A stretch of 30,171 nt of DNA from a virus: positions 1-30,171 of the IMG/VR virus record IMGVR_UViG_3300025687_000207. One strand, written 5' to 3'. The position numbers were made by a program, and so were the translations under genes. Below, one piece after another: positions 20,926 through 28,266 of this stretch. Below the pieces are notes generated by a model. It saw nothing but the letters and a program-made list of their open reading frames with translations. It was not told the DNA's origin and did no database searches. How positions within the stretch are numbered: the first letter of the stretch is position 1; each line of letters starts with the position of its first letter.

Positions 20926-22737
20926 ATGACAAACATAGCAGCATACATAGAACAGGTGGCTCGGCACTATTGGGGTGAGCCGAACCCACGCCTGTCGAAA
21001 GGCACAGAACTGCGCTTTGGAAACAATGGCAGCAAGTCGGTTTGCCTGCGCAAGGGGGTTTGGACAGATTTTGAAACCGGCGAAAGCGGTGGCGTGGTGG
21101 CCTTGGTGAAGGCAAACGAGCCAGCAAGCATTAATGGCAACATCCCCGACGTGCTTGAGCGCAAGTTTGGCATCAGCAGGCAGCAGCAAAAAGCGCTGCC
21201 AGTCGTGCCGAGCCTCGCACGTTCTTACGATTATTATAATGCTGACGGCGTATTGGCCTATCAGGTGTTGCGCTTTGACAACCCAAAGACGTTTAGGCAG
21301 CGGCGCCCAGATGACCGGGGTGGCTGGATCAATAGCATCAAAGACATTGAAGCCCTGCCGTATAATCTTCCGGCAATAATCACCAACCCACAAGCGCCGG
21401 TGTTTATCGTCGAGGGCGAGAAATGCGCTGATGCTTTGATCGAGCTTGGCCTGATCGCCACGACAAACAGCGGCGGCTCAAAGAATTGGAAGCCGGAGCT
21501 TGCACAGTATTTCGAGGGCAGAAACGTCGTAGTGCTGCCCGATAACGATGAGGCTGGTCAGGCTCACGCAGACACAGTGATTGCTGCGCTGTACGGCACG
21601 GTGGGCAAGATCAAGCGCCTCGACCTGCCGAACCTGCCGCCAAAGGGCGACGTAGCTGATTGGCTGCAAGCTGGCGGTGACAAGGCGGCGTTGCTGGCCT
21701 TAGCCAAGCAAACGCCGGTGGTCGAGACAGCGCCAGAGCCGAAGCCTGACGTGTTTGAGACGTACAACCTTGATTACCTCAAAAATATGCCGCCGGTTGA
21801 GTGGCTGCTGGATGGCATCCTAACGCGCCACGGCTTTGCTGTATTGTACGGTGCGCCGGGCATTGGTAAGTCGTTCATGTCAATTGATTGGGCGCTGTCT
21901 GTTGCCTATGGGCGAGAGTGGCACGGCAGGCAAACAAAGCAGAATGCGGTGCTTTACCTTGCAGCAGAAGGCGTTGGTGGCCTTGGTAAGCGCATCAAGG
22001 CGTGGCAGGCACACTATGACCGTTATGGCGACGCGCCGTTCTACGTCTTGCCAATGGCTGTCAAGCTGCTTGACCAGCAAGAACTCGACAAGCTGATACG
22101 CACTATCGACAATTTCAAGCAAGAGTTTAGCCTGATTGTGATTGACACAGTGGCTCGGACACTAGCCAGCACCGGCTCAGATGAGAATGATGCGACGGCT
22201 ATGGGGCAGTTTGGTGAGATGTGCGGCGTTATACAGCGCCACGCTGACTGCGCCGTCCTAGCCGTGCATCACTCTGGCAAGGACGCTGCGAGGGGGATGA
22301 GAGGCAGTAGTTCCCTGCAAGGTCTGAGCGATACTGTGCTGGAACTGTCGAGCAGCGAAGGCCGGGTAACACTGAAGATGCAAAAGCAAAAAGATGCAGA
22401 GCCAATAGCCGATGAGCAGTATGAGCTAACGCCGGTGGCTCTCATTGACGACAGCAGCGCGGTGCTATTGCCAGTCGAAATGGCCGACAAGAAACGCGGT
22501 GCGAAGCTGACGCCGGGTCAATTGCTGGCGTTTCAAGCGTTGCAGAATGGCCTCATTGATGCCGGTGTGCAGCAGATGTCGTTGGATCGCTGGAAGGATT
22601 TGCACAAGCAAAAATGCGACGATTTCACGTCCAGAAAGCGCTCAGATGACCGTGCGGCACTGCAATTGAAGGGCGTTGTGATTATTGATGGGGGGAAAGT
22701 GTGGATTAACAAAGAGTTAGGGGAGAATGTGAGATGA
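20926..22737 (+). CDS. TOPRIM-RepA-type primase/helicase fusion
   Basis: A 603-aa replication protein; the ATG at 20926 follows GGGG and is preferred to an upstream frame. Residues 1-65 lack a CHC2 zinc finger (a single Cys). A TOPRIM domain spans about 150-230 with VFIVEGEKCADAL (from 160) and VVVLPDNDEAGQ (from about 201). The RecA-fold helicase domain spans about 290-520: GAPGIGKS Walker A at 309, FSLIVIDTVART Walker B near 401, and VHHSGKDAARG near 447. The product should load or act as helicase at the phage origin and may prime. With no polymerase gene seen, it probably works with the host replisome. Confidence 0.85.
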   Translation: MTNIAAYIEQVARHYWGEPNPRLSKGTELRFGNNGSKSVCLRKGVWTDFETGESGGVVALVKANEPASINGNIPDVLERKFGISRQQQKALPVVPSLARSYDYYNADGVLAYQVLRFDNPKTFRQRRPDDRGGWINSIKDIEALPYNLPAIITNPQAPVFIVEGEKCADALIELGLIATTNSGGSKNWKPELAQYFEGRNVVVLPDNDEAGQAHADTVIAALYGTVGKIKRLDLPNLPPKGDVADWLQAGGDKAALLALAKQTPVVETAPEPKPDVFETYNLDYLKNMPPVEWLLDGILTRHGFAVLYGAPGIGKSFMSIDWALSVAYGREWHGRQTKQNAVLYLAAEGVGGLGKRIKAWQAHYDRYGDAPFYVLPMAVKLLDQQELDKLIRTIDNFKQEFSLIVIDTVARTLASTGSDENDATAMGQFGEMCGVIQRHADCAVLAVHHSGKDAARGMRGSSSLQGLSDTVLELSSSEGRVTLKMQKQKDAEPIADEQYELTPVALIDDSSAVLLPVEMADKKRGAKLTPGQLLAFQALQNGLIDAGVQQMSLDRWKDLHKQKCDDFTSRKRSDDRAALQLKGVVIIDGGKVWINKELGENVR

Positions 22738-22853
22738 GAAAGGTTAAATCTCATAGCAATCTCATAGTGATCGGACTGATGACAGGATATGACGGAGATG
22801 AGATCCCCACTATAGGGGATCTCTTTCTCATAGTCCTCGGCATAGGGGAATAG
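22734..22853 (+). CDS. Possible 39-aa peptide over a repeat segment
   Basis: An ATG overlapping the helicase TGA (ATGA) opens a 39-codon frame that ends four bases before the next gene. The peptide includes SHSNLIVIGLMTGYDG and IGDLFLIVLGIGE, mildly hydrophobic. Its coding bases are repeats and a hairpin, so the frame may be incidental. Coupled start and tight ending speak for translation; the odd DNA speaks against selection on protein. Confidence 0.3.
   Translation: MRKVKSHSNLIVIGLMTGYDGDEIPTIGDLFLIVLGIGE
22749..22849. repeat. Short direct repeats with hairpin: candidate origin or operator
   Basis: TCTCATAG occurs three times (22749-22756, 22760-22767, 22826-22833), the first two offset by 11 bases, about one helical turn. 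ATAGGGGA occurs twice (22812 and 22842). Between them is a perfect 9-bp hairpin, GAGATCCCC-ACTATA-GGGGATCTC (22800-22823). The cluster sits directly after the primase/helicase and before the SSB-tail and initiator-like genes, a good site for replication or transcription control. It could also be an RNA element. Confidence 0.45.
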
Positions 22854-22856
22854 GTA

Positions 22857-23411
22857 ATGGCAAGAGTTAGAAAACCAAGCAAGCAACACTATGCGCCTAG
22901 TCAGGGTGCGATGAGGCGACAACAGGATGCGCTGCATCGGTATGATGATCGCGTCAGTGAGGTTGAACGCAAGTGGGGGGTGGATCGCTTGATCTGGGTA
23001 GTGGGCGGTAATCTGAGAGATCGCTTTGAGGCTCAGATGGATAAGCTCAATGCTGCGATAGATAGGATGGAAGATGTCGAGCATCAGGTTGACGTGACAT
23101 TGCGCGGGGTGGCAGCGCTTGAGCAGGCGGCAATCGCTGCTGGTGTGCAGCCGCTAAAGGGCGAGTGGATTGAGGGCAAGATGCCCGATGGCCGTGTGTT
23201 GGCTATCGTGCCAAATGATTACGAGGTGAGCCGCGTCAAGCGCGACAACCGCGAGATGGTGGTTTACAGCGTTGACGAGATCGGCAGGTTGCTGGCAACG
23301 TGGGATGAGAGCAAGACAGTTGATGCTGTCAAGGCTGTGTTCCCCGGTGCTACTGTTGAAAAGGTAAAAACGAAACTTGAAAAGGAATTGAATGATGAAA
23401 TCCCTTTCTAG
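22857..23411 (+). CDS. Replication-region protein with SSB-like C-terminal tip
   Basis: A 184-aa protein. The N-terminal third is basic (MARVRKPSKQHYAPSQGAMR), and residues 30-90 are helical (RWGVDRLI-like aromatic start, then DRFEAQMDKLNAAIDRMEDV), suggesting a coiled coil. The C-terminal half has a small beta/alpha domain (EVSRVKRDNREMVVYSVDEI). It ends NDEIPF, almost identical to the DDDIPF tip by which bacterial SSB recruits repair and replication enzymes. No OB-fold was recognised, so it may imitate SSB rather than be one. It overlaps the next gene by 20 nt. Confidence 0.5.
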   Translation: MARVRKPSKQHYAPSQGAMRRQQDALHRYDDRVSEVERKWGVDRLIWVVGGNLRDRFEAQMDKLNAAIDRMEDVEHQVDVTLRGVAALEQAAIAAGVQPLKGEWIEGKMPDGRVLAIVPNDYEVSRVKRDNREMVVYSVDEIGRLLATWDESKTVDAVKAVFPGATVEKVKTKLEKELNDEIPF

Positions 23412-24054
23412 AAAATGGTCAGTGATGCCATCGCGAGCCATCAATGATCGTGAGCTAAAGGAACGCGAGCTGCGGGTGCTAGGGGCGCTGTGCATCCACA
23501 CTAACGCGGCTGGTGTGTGTTGGCCTAGTATGGAGACGTTATGCGCTGTGACAGGGCTTGCATCGCGCCAGAGCATTCACAATGCTATGAAGGTATTGAA
23601 GCGCAAGCGGTACGTCAGGCAGTTGCAGCCGAAGGACTACCAAGAGACAGCGACAGGCTGGAAGAGCAATAGGTATCAAGTGTTATGGGATGGAGATGAA
23701 GCGTTGCCAACATATGAAGAGGTAGACAGTGCCAAGCCGTTACAGTTGCGCGAGGATCAGGGCGACGACGACGTAAAAGAAATAGGGGGTCTGGGGGATT
23801 TACAATCACACTCTCACACGCACGACGACAGCGCCGCCAGACCGTTAGCAAACGCCTACATCCGCGCCGTTATGCGGGCGACAGGTCAGGTCAGGCTGTA
23901 CGATAATGAGATAGCACACGCGAGGCGGCTGGCTAATGCTGGCTTCACCGCTGATGATGTCGAGGCTGCAACGCTCAACACCTGTGACAGAGCCATCGAG
24001 CGCCGGGCTGGTGTGCCATCGCTTTATGATGTGGCAGTGGGGATGGGGCTATGA
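23392..24054 (+). CDS. HTH replication-initiator-like protein
   Basis: A 220-aa protein; ATGATG at 23392 allows either Met. LKERELRVLGALCIHTNAAG, then CWPSMETLCAVTGLASRQSI and HNAMKVLKRKRYVRQL, is the helix-turn-helix pattern of HTH_36-type phage replication proteins (WPS-x-x-TL, then SRQ). An acidic linker (EDQGDDDVKE) leads to a second helical domain in residues 150-220 (IRAVMRATGQVRLYDNEIAH). It probably binds the phage origin and recruits the helicase. Small GGTCA repeats at 23882-23895 are within the gene but are weak as iterons. Confidence 0.65.
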   Translation: MMKSLSRKWSVMPSRAINDRELKERELRVLGALCIHTNAAGVCWPSMETLCAVTGLASRQSIHNAMKVLKRKRYVRQLQPKDYQETATGWKSNRYQVLWDGDEALPTYEEVDSAKPLQLREDQGDDDVKEIGGLGDLQSHSHTHDDSAARPLANAYIRAVMRATGQVRLYDNEIAHARRLANAGFTADDVEAATLNTCDRAIERRAGVPSLYDVAVGMGL

Positions 24055-24302
24055 AGTACACGGCAGCAAACGTTGGTTTGTCGGTGTACGGCGCGGGCGG
24101 CGACACACCCACCACACAGGAAAATCGACCCCTTGCCCCCCGCCCCTCCCATCTATCGATAGGGGGTGCCACACAAAATTTTCGCCCAAAACGCTGCACC
24201 GACTGCGACAACGGCTTCATCCGCGAGCCGGACGGCTATGGTTGCGTCCAATGGACATCGTGCTATTCTTGTGGGGGAACGGGAGAGGCCGATGATATAT
24301 GA
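24051..24302 (+). CDS. Small zinc-binding protein (CxxC...CxxCGGTG)
   Basis: An 83-aa protein. Residues 45-80 contain RCTDCDNG and SCYSCGGTGE, two CxxC pairs with a GGTG knuckle like the DnaJ cysteine-rich zinc finger. Residues 15-45 are Pro/Thr-rich and low-complexity (TPTTQENRPLAPRPSHLS), coded by a C-rich tract, and may not be conserved. It overlaps the initiator-like gene by 4 nt and the next gene by 11 nt. It may bind nucleic acid or protein; no family is claimed. Confidence 0.55.
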   Translation: MKYTAANVGLSVYGAGGDTPTTQENRPLAPRPSHLSIGGATQNFRPKRCTDCDNGFIREPDGYGCVQWTSCYSCGGTGEADDI

Positions 24303-24456
24303 GGGCGATGGATCATTTGAGCGTAAGCTGGCGAACAGCCAATGTCCGCGCTGTCGCAGCTTGATCGAGTTACGGCGCGATGATAAGCATAAGCGCGAAT
24401 ATAAATGCACTGGCTGCAATTTGAAAATTATTGACGTAAAGGGAGAAAGCGAATGA
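24292..24456 (+). CDS. 54-aa zinc-ribbon protein
   Basis: The ATG at 24292, inside the previous gene, gives MIYEGDGSFERKLANSQCP; a farther start in this frame is rejected because its head is the out-of-frame shadow of the preceding protein. CPRC and CTGC, about 22 residues apart, form a zinc ribbon (QCPRCRSLIELRRDDK, then EYKCTGCNLKIID). Small zinc ribbons in phage replication regions may bind DNA or RNA polymerase. The stop overlaps the next start by 4 nt. Confidence 0.55.
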   Translation: MIYEGDGSFERKLANSQCPRCRSLIELRRDDKHKREYKCTGCNLKIIDVKGESE

Positions 24457-24704
24457 GCTACAAATTTGGAAAAGTAAAATTGGTTGATGTTGACGCAGAC
24501 AATGTAACGCTAAGTTTGGAATTAAACAGGCACGAATTGGATCTTTTATACGCATCTATTAAAAAAGATTTTAAGAACACTTGTCATGCTGTGATAAATG
24601 ACAGGGCTGGCCCCAGCTTTTGTGCAGAACAGGGTATGCTTGTGCAAAAGATAGCTATGGCAACAGCAGAAATTCAAAGCATCATATCATCACAGGATTT
24701 ATAA
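24453..24704 (+). CDS. Hypothetical protein of the replication region
   Basis: An 83-aa protein. The N-terminal half has beta strands (KFGKVKLVDVDADNVTLSLE), and the rest is helical (MLVQKIAMATAEIQSIISSQ). Two Cys are present; no motif is recognised. It follows the zinc-ribbon gene with a 4-nt overlap and a GGAG site, and precedes a DUF6378-type gene, so it is expressed with the replication/packaging transcript. Its low-GC codons differ a little from its neighbours. Confidence 0.5.
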   Translation: MSYKFGKVKLVDVDADNVTLSLELNRHELDLLYASIKKDFKNTCHAVINDRAGPSFCAEQGMLVQKIAMATAEIQSIISSQDL

Positions 24705-24708
24705 AAAA

Positions 24709-24984
24709 ATGAACAGATATGAGTTACTCGACGCCGCCAAGGCCACTGTCGCCGACCGTGGCGAGGATTACGGCAGCATATGGGAAAATCACGAACGTAT
24801 CGCCGTTATATGGACGGCACTGCTTGGCATACAGATTGAGCCGGAGCAGGTCGCTATGATGATGGTCGGCGTGAAGCTGGCTAGGCTGGCTGCGACGCCA
24901 GAACATCAGGATAGCTGGGTTGATATAGCCGGTTATGCCGCAACAGGATCGGAGTGTTTGAGTGTCAGACAAGCTAACGATTAG
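24709..24984 (+). CDS. DUF6378-type phage protein
   Basis: A 91-aa protein with the pattern I recognise from a conserved phage family: DRGEDYGSIWENHERIAVIW, then QVAMMMVGVKLARLAATPEH and DSWVDIAGYAATGSEC. The helical layout with scattered acidic and Asn/His residues resembles small MazG-like nucleotide-binding proteins, but no activity is established. It is next to the terminase genes and overlaps the small terminase start by 23 nt. Confidence 0.65.
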   Translation: MNRYELLDAAKATVADRGEDYGSIWENHERIAVIWTALLGIQIEPEQVAMMMVGVKLARLAATPEHQDSWVDIAGYAATGSECLSVRQAND

Positions 24985-25354
24985 GCAGCAGCGGGCGGCG
25001 CTTGCGGCTGACGATGAGGGTCGCCGCGAGGCTGTGGTGCAAGAGTTAGAGGCGATTGGAGCCGGTGAGGCGACTGACGTTATCCAGTGGGATGATATGG
25101 GGCGGGTAACGCTGACGCCCAGCGATCAGTTGTCGGAGCGGGCGAAGCGCTCGATTAAGAAGGTCAAGGTCACGCCCAATCAGTTTGGCAATACGATTGA
25201 GGTTGAGATGCACGATAAATTGTCTGCCTTGAGGCTATTGGCGAAGCATCGCGGGTTGTTAGAGCCTAACAGTGACAGCCAGAAACCTAGTATGATTGGC
25301 ATCAACATTACTGGGCCAACGACTAAGATTGTGGAGATTGACGGCGATGGCTGA
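24962..25354 (+). CDS. Terminase small subunit
   Basis: A 130-aa protein with a GTG start preceded by GGAG. An N-terminal helical part (AALAADDEGRREAVVQELEA) leads to SERAKRSIKKVKVTP, then NTIEVEMHDKLSALRLLAKH and RGLL, the motif seen in many phage small terminases just before the large subunit. It would bind the packaging site and regulate the motor. A short zinc-ribbon gene separates it from the large subunit; the overlap with that gene is 8 nt. Confidence 0.7.
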   Translation: MSDKLTIRQQRAALAADDEGRREAVVQELEAIGAGEATDVIQWDDMGRVTLTPSDQLSERAKRSIKKVKVTPNQFGNTIEVEMHDKLSALRLLAKHRGLLEPNSDSQKPSMIGINITGPTTKIVEIDGDG

Positions 25355-25556
25355 TGTAATCGACCTGAAGGAATATTTCAGCGTTAGGTTTTTTAAGCGA
25401 GATATATTGTGCGGCTATTGCTCCCGGCTGACTAGGGGTCGGGTGTATGATGGCGGCGAGGCTATTGTTTGCACTGAGTGCGGCGGGCCTATGCTTGAGT
25501 TAGAGAGCGACGATTTTAATGATAATATGACTATTATTTTTGACCCAGAGGCGTAG
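25347..25556 (+). CDS. 69-aa zinc-ribbon protein between terminase subunits
   Basis: The ATG at 25347 overlaps the small terminase stop by 8 nt; an in-frame start at 25296 lies deep in that gene and is less likely. CGYC and CTEC, 20 residues apart, form a zinc ribbon (ILCGYCSRLTRGRVYDGG, then CTECGGPM). The C-terminus is acidic (LELESDDFNDN). Its position suggests a packaging accessory or late regulator; no family is recognised. It ends one base before the large terminase ATG. Confidence 0.55.
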   Translation: MADVIDLKEYFSVRFFKRDILCGYCSRLTRGRVYDGGEAIVCTECGGPMLELESDDFNDNMTIIFDPEA

Positions 25557-25557
25557 A

Positions 25558-27111
25558 ATGGCGCGATCATCAAGAGCAACCGACAGATCACCCCGGCGTA
25601 GGAAAGAGCCTACCACTGACGCGCTTGCGGGTCTGAATTTGGATTTTTCTGAAAGCCCGACGGTATGGGATTTTTTAAACGACGACAGCTTTGTGCGTGG
25701 TCTGATGGGGCCAGTCGGCTCTGGCAAGACATTCGGTTCCTTAGCGGAAGTGATGTTGAGAGCGGTGAAACAGGAACCGTCGCCGATCGATGGGATCAGA
25801 TATACTCGATTTGCAGTTATCAGGAACAGCTACCCAGAGTTACGCACGACCACGATTAAGACGTGGCAAGAGTTATTCCCTGAGAATGTTTGGGGGCCGA
25901 TGCGCTGGTCGCCGCCGATCACCCATCACATCAAGCTGCCGCCGCGCGATGGCGCGGCTGGGCTTGATTGTGAGGTGATCTTTTTGGCGTTGGATCAACC
26001 GCGTGATGTGCGAAAGCTGTTGTCGCTTGAATTGACCGGCGGCTTTATTGACGAGGCTCGTGAACTCCCGAAAGCGGTGGTTGATGGGTTGACGTCGCGT
26101 GTCGGTCGTTACCCGACGCGGGCGAATGCGGGCTGCACTTGGCGCGGCGTGTGGATGAGTACAAACCCAATGGATAGCGATCACTGGTGGCACCAGTTAG
26201 CTGAGAAGAACCCCATTCGCGGAAAATATCCTTGGAAATTTTACAAGCAGCCCGGCGGTGTGGTTGAGGGTACGAAAGAACATGAGAACGCAATATTTGC
26301 GGCTGATAAATATTGGATCAATAACCCGAAGGCCGAGAATACGAATAATCTGCCGCCCGGCTATTACGAGCAGCAGTTAGCCGGTAAGAGCATTGACTGG
26401 ATACAATGCTACGCTGGGGCGCAGTATGTGTTTGTGCAAGACGGCAAGCCTGTCTGGCATGAGTTTTCTGATAGCCTGATGTCGGCTGACGTGCGCATTG
26501 AGGAAGGCTGGCCGGTGCATATCGGGCTTGACTTTGGTTTGACCCCTGCGGCTGTCTTTGGGCAGAAGATGCAAAACGGGCGGTGGCACGTCGTGCATGA
26601 GCTTGTTGCGTTTGATATGGGCTTGGAAAGGTTTTGCCATCACTTGCTGGCTGACATACAGCAGCACTTTCCGAAATCCGACGTGCTGATCTGGGGTGAT
26701 CCGGCGGGCGTCAAGCGTGACGAGATATTTGAGGTCACGGCGTTTGAGCATTTGCGCACGATGGGGCTTCACGCTAGGCCGACCAGCACCAACGACTTTA
26801 TGGTGCGACGCGAGGCTGGGGCTATGCCGATGAATAGGCTGATCGACGGCAAGCCGGGGCTTTTGGTTAATCGCTCTTGCGCCAAGGTGCGTAAGTCGCT
26901 GGCTGGCGGGTATCATTTCAAGCGTATGGCCGTCGGGTCTGGACAAGAGAGGTTCCGCGATGTGCCGAATAAAAACCAGCACTCGCACGTCGGCGATGCG
27001 TTTGGCTATTTGATGCTTGGCGCTGGCGAGGTGCGGAACATCACGCGCAACAGCCAGTTCAGCAAGCAGTTCAGGCAGGCCACAGCCAATATGGATTTTA
27101 GCATATTCTGA
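25558..27111 (+). CDS. Terminase large subunit
   Basis: A 517-aa packaging ATPase/nuclease; the ATG at 25558 directly follows the preceding stop. Residues 1-20 are basic. Walker A is GPVGSGKT (51-58). An acidic strand-end ELTGGFIDEARELP near 158-171 supplies the Walker B Asp and catalytic Glu. The C-terminal RNase H-type nuclease has GLDFGLTPAAVF (D near 325), LIWGDPAG (D near 381) and QHSHVGDAFGYLML (D near 480). It moves DNA into the procapsid through the portal and cuts the concatemer. The next gene starts within the TGATG overlap. Confidence 0.9.
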   Translation: MARSSRATDRSPRRRKEPTTDALAGLNLDFSESPTVWDFLNDDSFVRGLMGPVGSGKTFGSLAEVMLRAVKQEPSPIDGIRYTRFAVIRNSYPELRTTTIKTWQELFPENVWGPMRWSPPITHHIKLPPRDGAAGLDCEVIFLALDQPRDVRKLLSLELTGGFIDEARELPKAVVDGLTSRVGRYPTRANAGCTWRGVWMSTNPMDSDHWWHQLAEKNPIRGKYPWKFYKQPGGVVEGTKEHENAIFAADKYWINNPKAENTNNLPPGYYEQQLAGKSIDWIQCYAGAQYVFVQDGKPVWHEFSDSLMSADVRIEEGWPVHIGLDFGLTPAAVFGQKMQNGRWHVVHELVAFDMGLERFCHHLLADIQQHFPKSDVLIWGDPAGVKRDEIFEVTAFEHLRTMGLHARPTSTNDFMVRREAGAMPMNRLIDGKPGLLVNRSCAKVRKSLAGGYHFKRMAVGSGQERFRDVPNKNQHSHVGDAFGYLMLGAGEVRNITRNSQFSKQFRQATANMDFSIF

Positions 27112-27587
27112 TGTGGCAGCGCGAAATAACGAACAATCGTCAGGTTCAGATCGTGCCGTTTCACTGGGCGCACCCCTACGCGATGGATTTGCGCGAGTTT
27201 GACAAGCGGGCGTTTGACAATATTCCGAATTATCAGGATATGCTAAAGGCGTTTCAAGCCGAGGGCGGCGCAATTACGGCTCTGTGGCGCGGCAAGATCA
27301 TCGCCTGCTTGGGTTGCAATAATATGTGGCCGGGCGTCTCCGAGGCTTGGATGATAACATCTATAGAATTTCCCAATATATCTGTGACAGTAACTAGGGC
27401 AGCTATTAGATATTTCAATAAGATTGCTATAGAACATAAATTAAAAAGATTGCAAATCACTGTCGACGTGGAAAACGAGCTTGCGATGCGCTGGGCAAAG
27501 ATGTTAAAATTCACGCCAGAAGGCGTCATGCGCAAATATGGTGCGGGCGGTATAGATCACATGATGTTCGCAAGGATTTACGAATGA
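27111..27587 (+). CDS. GNAT-like acetyltransferase, T7 gp13-like
   Basis: A 158-aa protein with the GNAT outline: AITALWRGKIIACLGCNNMW (strands 2-3), ITSIEFPNISVTVTRAAIRY (strand 4 and helix), KRLQITVDVENELAMRWAKM (strand 5) and LKFTPEGVMRKYG (end of fold). The classical Q/RxxGxG/A loop is not obvious, so catalysis is uncertain. Internal virion protein A of T7 (gp13) and its relatives have this fold. Bases 27355-27470 are AT-rich by hand count (25-32% GC against about 60% just upstream), a sign of mosaic exchange within the gene. Confidence 0.62.
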   Translation: MWQREITNNRQVQIVPFHWAHPYAMDLREFDKRAFDNIPNYQDMLKAFQAEGGAITALWRGKIIACLGCNNMWPGVSEAWMITSIEFPNISVTVTRAAIRYFNKIAIEHKLKRLQITVDVENELAMRWAKMLKFTPEGVMRKYGAGGIDHMMFARIYE

Positions 27588-27814
27588 GCAATCTTTTCAA
27601 ACCTAAAATGCCAGCGATGCCTACGCCGGAGCAAGTCGCGCCAGAAGTGACTGCCGCACAGAAACGGCAAGAGGAACGCCTTGAGGCACAAGAGCAATTG
27701 CAGGCAAAGCAGCTTGCGGCGCGTCAACGCGCACGTCGTATGGGCGGCAGCCGTATGTTGTTGTCAAGCATTCGCGGCGGTACAGCCGAAGATCAATCAA
27801 CATTAGGAACATAA
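27584..27814 (+). CDS. Small basic coiled-coil protein
   Basis: A 76-aa protein: a Pro/Met-rich head (FKPKMPAMPTPEQVAPEV), a charged helix (AAQKRQEERLEAQEQLQAKQ), then RQRARRMGGSRMLLSSIRGG. Proteins with this Pro-head, Gln/Arg helix and GGxRMLLS tail are common between terminase and portal genes of marine podoviruses; role unknown, perhaps minor virion or head-assembly component. It overlaps the acetyltransferase by 4 nt. Confidence 0.55.
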   Translation: MSNLFKPKMPAMPTPEQVAPEVTAAQKRQEERLEAQEQLQAKQLAARQRARRMGGSRMLLSSIRGGTAEDQSTLGT

Positions 27815-27816
27815 TT

Positions 27817-28104
27817 ATGGGTTCAGCAAAAAAAATGTTTACAAAGCTCGCCAAATCAACAGGCATCATAAAAGAAAATAAATTTGCTCAAACTATGGTC
27901 AAAGCTGGCGCAGAGCTAGAGGCTGGTCGTGATCCGCAAGACAAACCGACTGATCCTGAGCAAACAAAGGCGCAAACTGGCGCAGCCGCAGCAAGAAAGA
28001 AACGCGGCGGCAGAGTAGGTCAGCGCGGTTTGCTTTATGCCAGCCGTTTAGGTGGCGGCGGCGCTGGACGCGGTGAAAATCAAGACACGCTTGGGTCAGC
28101 CTAG
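27817..28104 (+). CDS. Small basic protein with Gly/Arg-rich C-terminus
   Basis: A 95-aa protein. The N-terminus (MGSAKKMFTKLAKSTGIIKE) is a basic helix, the middle is acidic and Pro-containing (DPQDKPTDPEQTK), and the C-terminus is Gly/Arg-rich (ARKKRGGRVGQRGLLYASRL, then GGGGAGRG). It probably has little fixed fold. The end GENQDTLGSA is similar in kind to EDQSTLGT at the end of the preceding protein, which hints that the two are related. Function unknown. Confidence 0.5.
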   Translation: MGSAKKMFTKLAKSTGIIKENKFAQTMVKAGAELEAGRDPQDKPTDPEQTKAQTGAAAARKKRGGRVGQRGLLYASRLGGGGAGRGENQDTLGSA

Positions 28105-28238
28105 TGCCGCTGGCTAAAGGCAAATCCAAGAAAGCCGTCAGCAAAAATATATCTATGCTGCGGCGCGAAGGCAGGCCATTGAAGCAAGCTATCGCTATTG
28201 CAATGCAAGAGGCGGGAAAGGTGAAAAAGAATGGGTAA
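28104..28238 (+). CDS. 44-aa Lys-rich peptide, DUF6496-like
   Basis: A GTG start overlaps the previous stop by one base (TAGTG). The translation (PLAKGKSKKAVSKNISMLRR, then EGRPLKQAIAIAMQEAGKVK) fits a recurrent short phage family with the pattern KGKSxKxxSxNIxxLxxEGxPxKQAxAIA. The first part is basic, the second an amphipathic helix. The family has no established role. Found here just upstream of DUF6321 and the portal, as in other phages I recognise. Confidence 0.65.
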   Translation: MPLAKGKSKKAVSKNISMLRREGRPLKQAIAIAMQEAGKVKKNG

Positions 28239-28266
28239 GAAAAAAGGCAAGGGTTACGGCAAGTAA
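28231..28266 (+). CDS. 11-aa Lys/Gly microORF
   Basis: ATG at 28231 within the end of the preceding ORF; MGKKKGKGYGK then TAA, which overlaps the next ATG by one base (TAATG). A similar tiny Lys/Gly peptide occurs in some related phages. Coupling on both sides supports translation, but it may only serve to pass ribosomes to the next gene. Confidence 0.3.
   Translation: MGKKKGKGYGK

Noticed and set aside
20839-21393. 184-codon minus-strand ORF
   Set aside because: Antisense to the primase/helicase, whose motifs clearly define the coding strand.
22807-22818. CACTATAGGGGA-like match to the T7 RNA polymerase promoter core
   Set aside because: Only the initiation half matches; the upstream recognition half does not, no phage RNA polymerase is visible, and the match is part of a palindrome.
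22533-23084. 183-codon minus-strand ORF
   Set aside because: Crosses three plus-strand genes and the repeat segment, with no motif or ribosome-binding context.
23882-23895. GGTCA triple repeat in the initiator-like gene
   Set aside because: Only 14 bases and explained by codons; too short to call iterons.
26377-27273. 298-codon minus-strand ORF
   Set aside because: It lies wholly opposite the terminase/GNAT genes, with Arg/Pro/His-rich composition typical of an antisense shadow and no recognisable motif.
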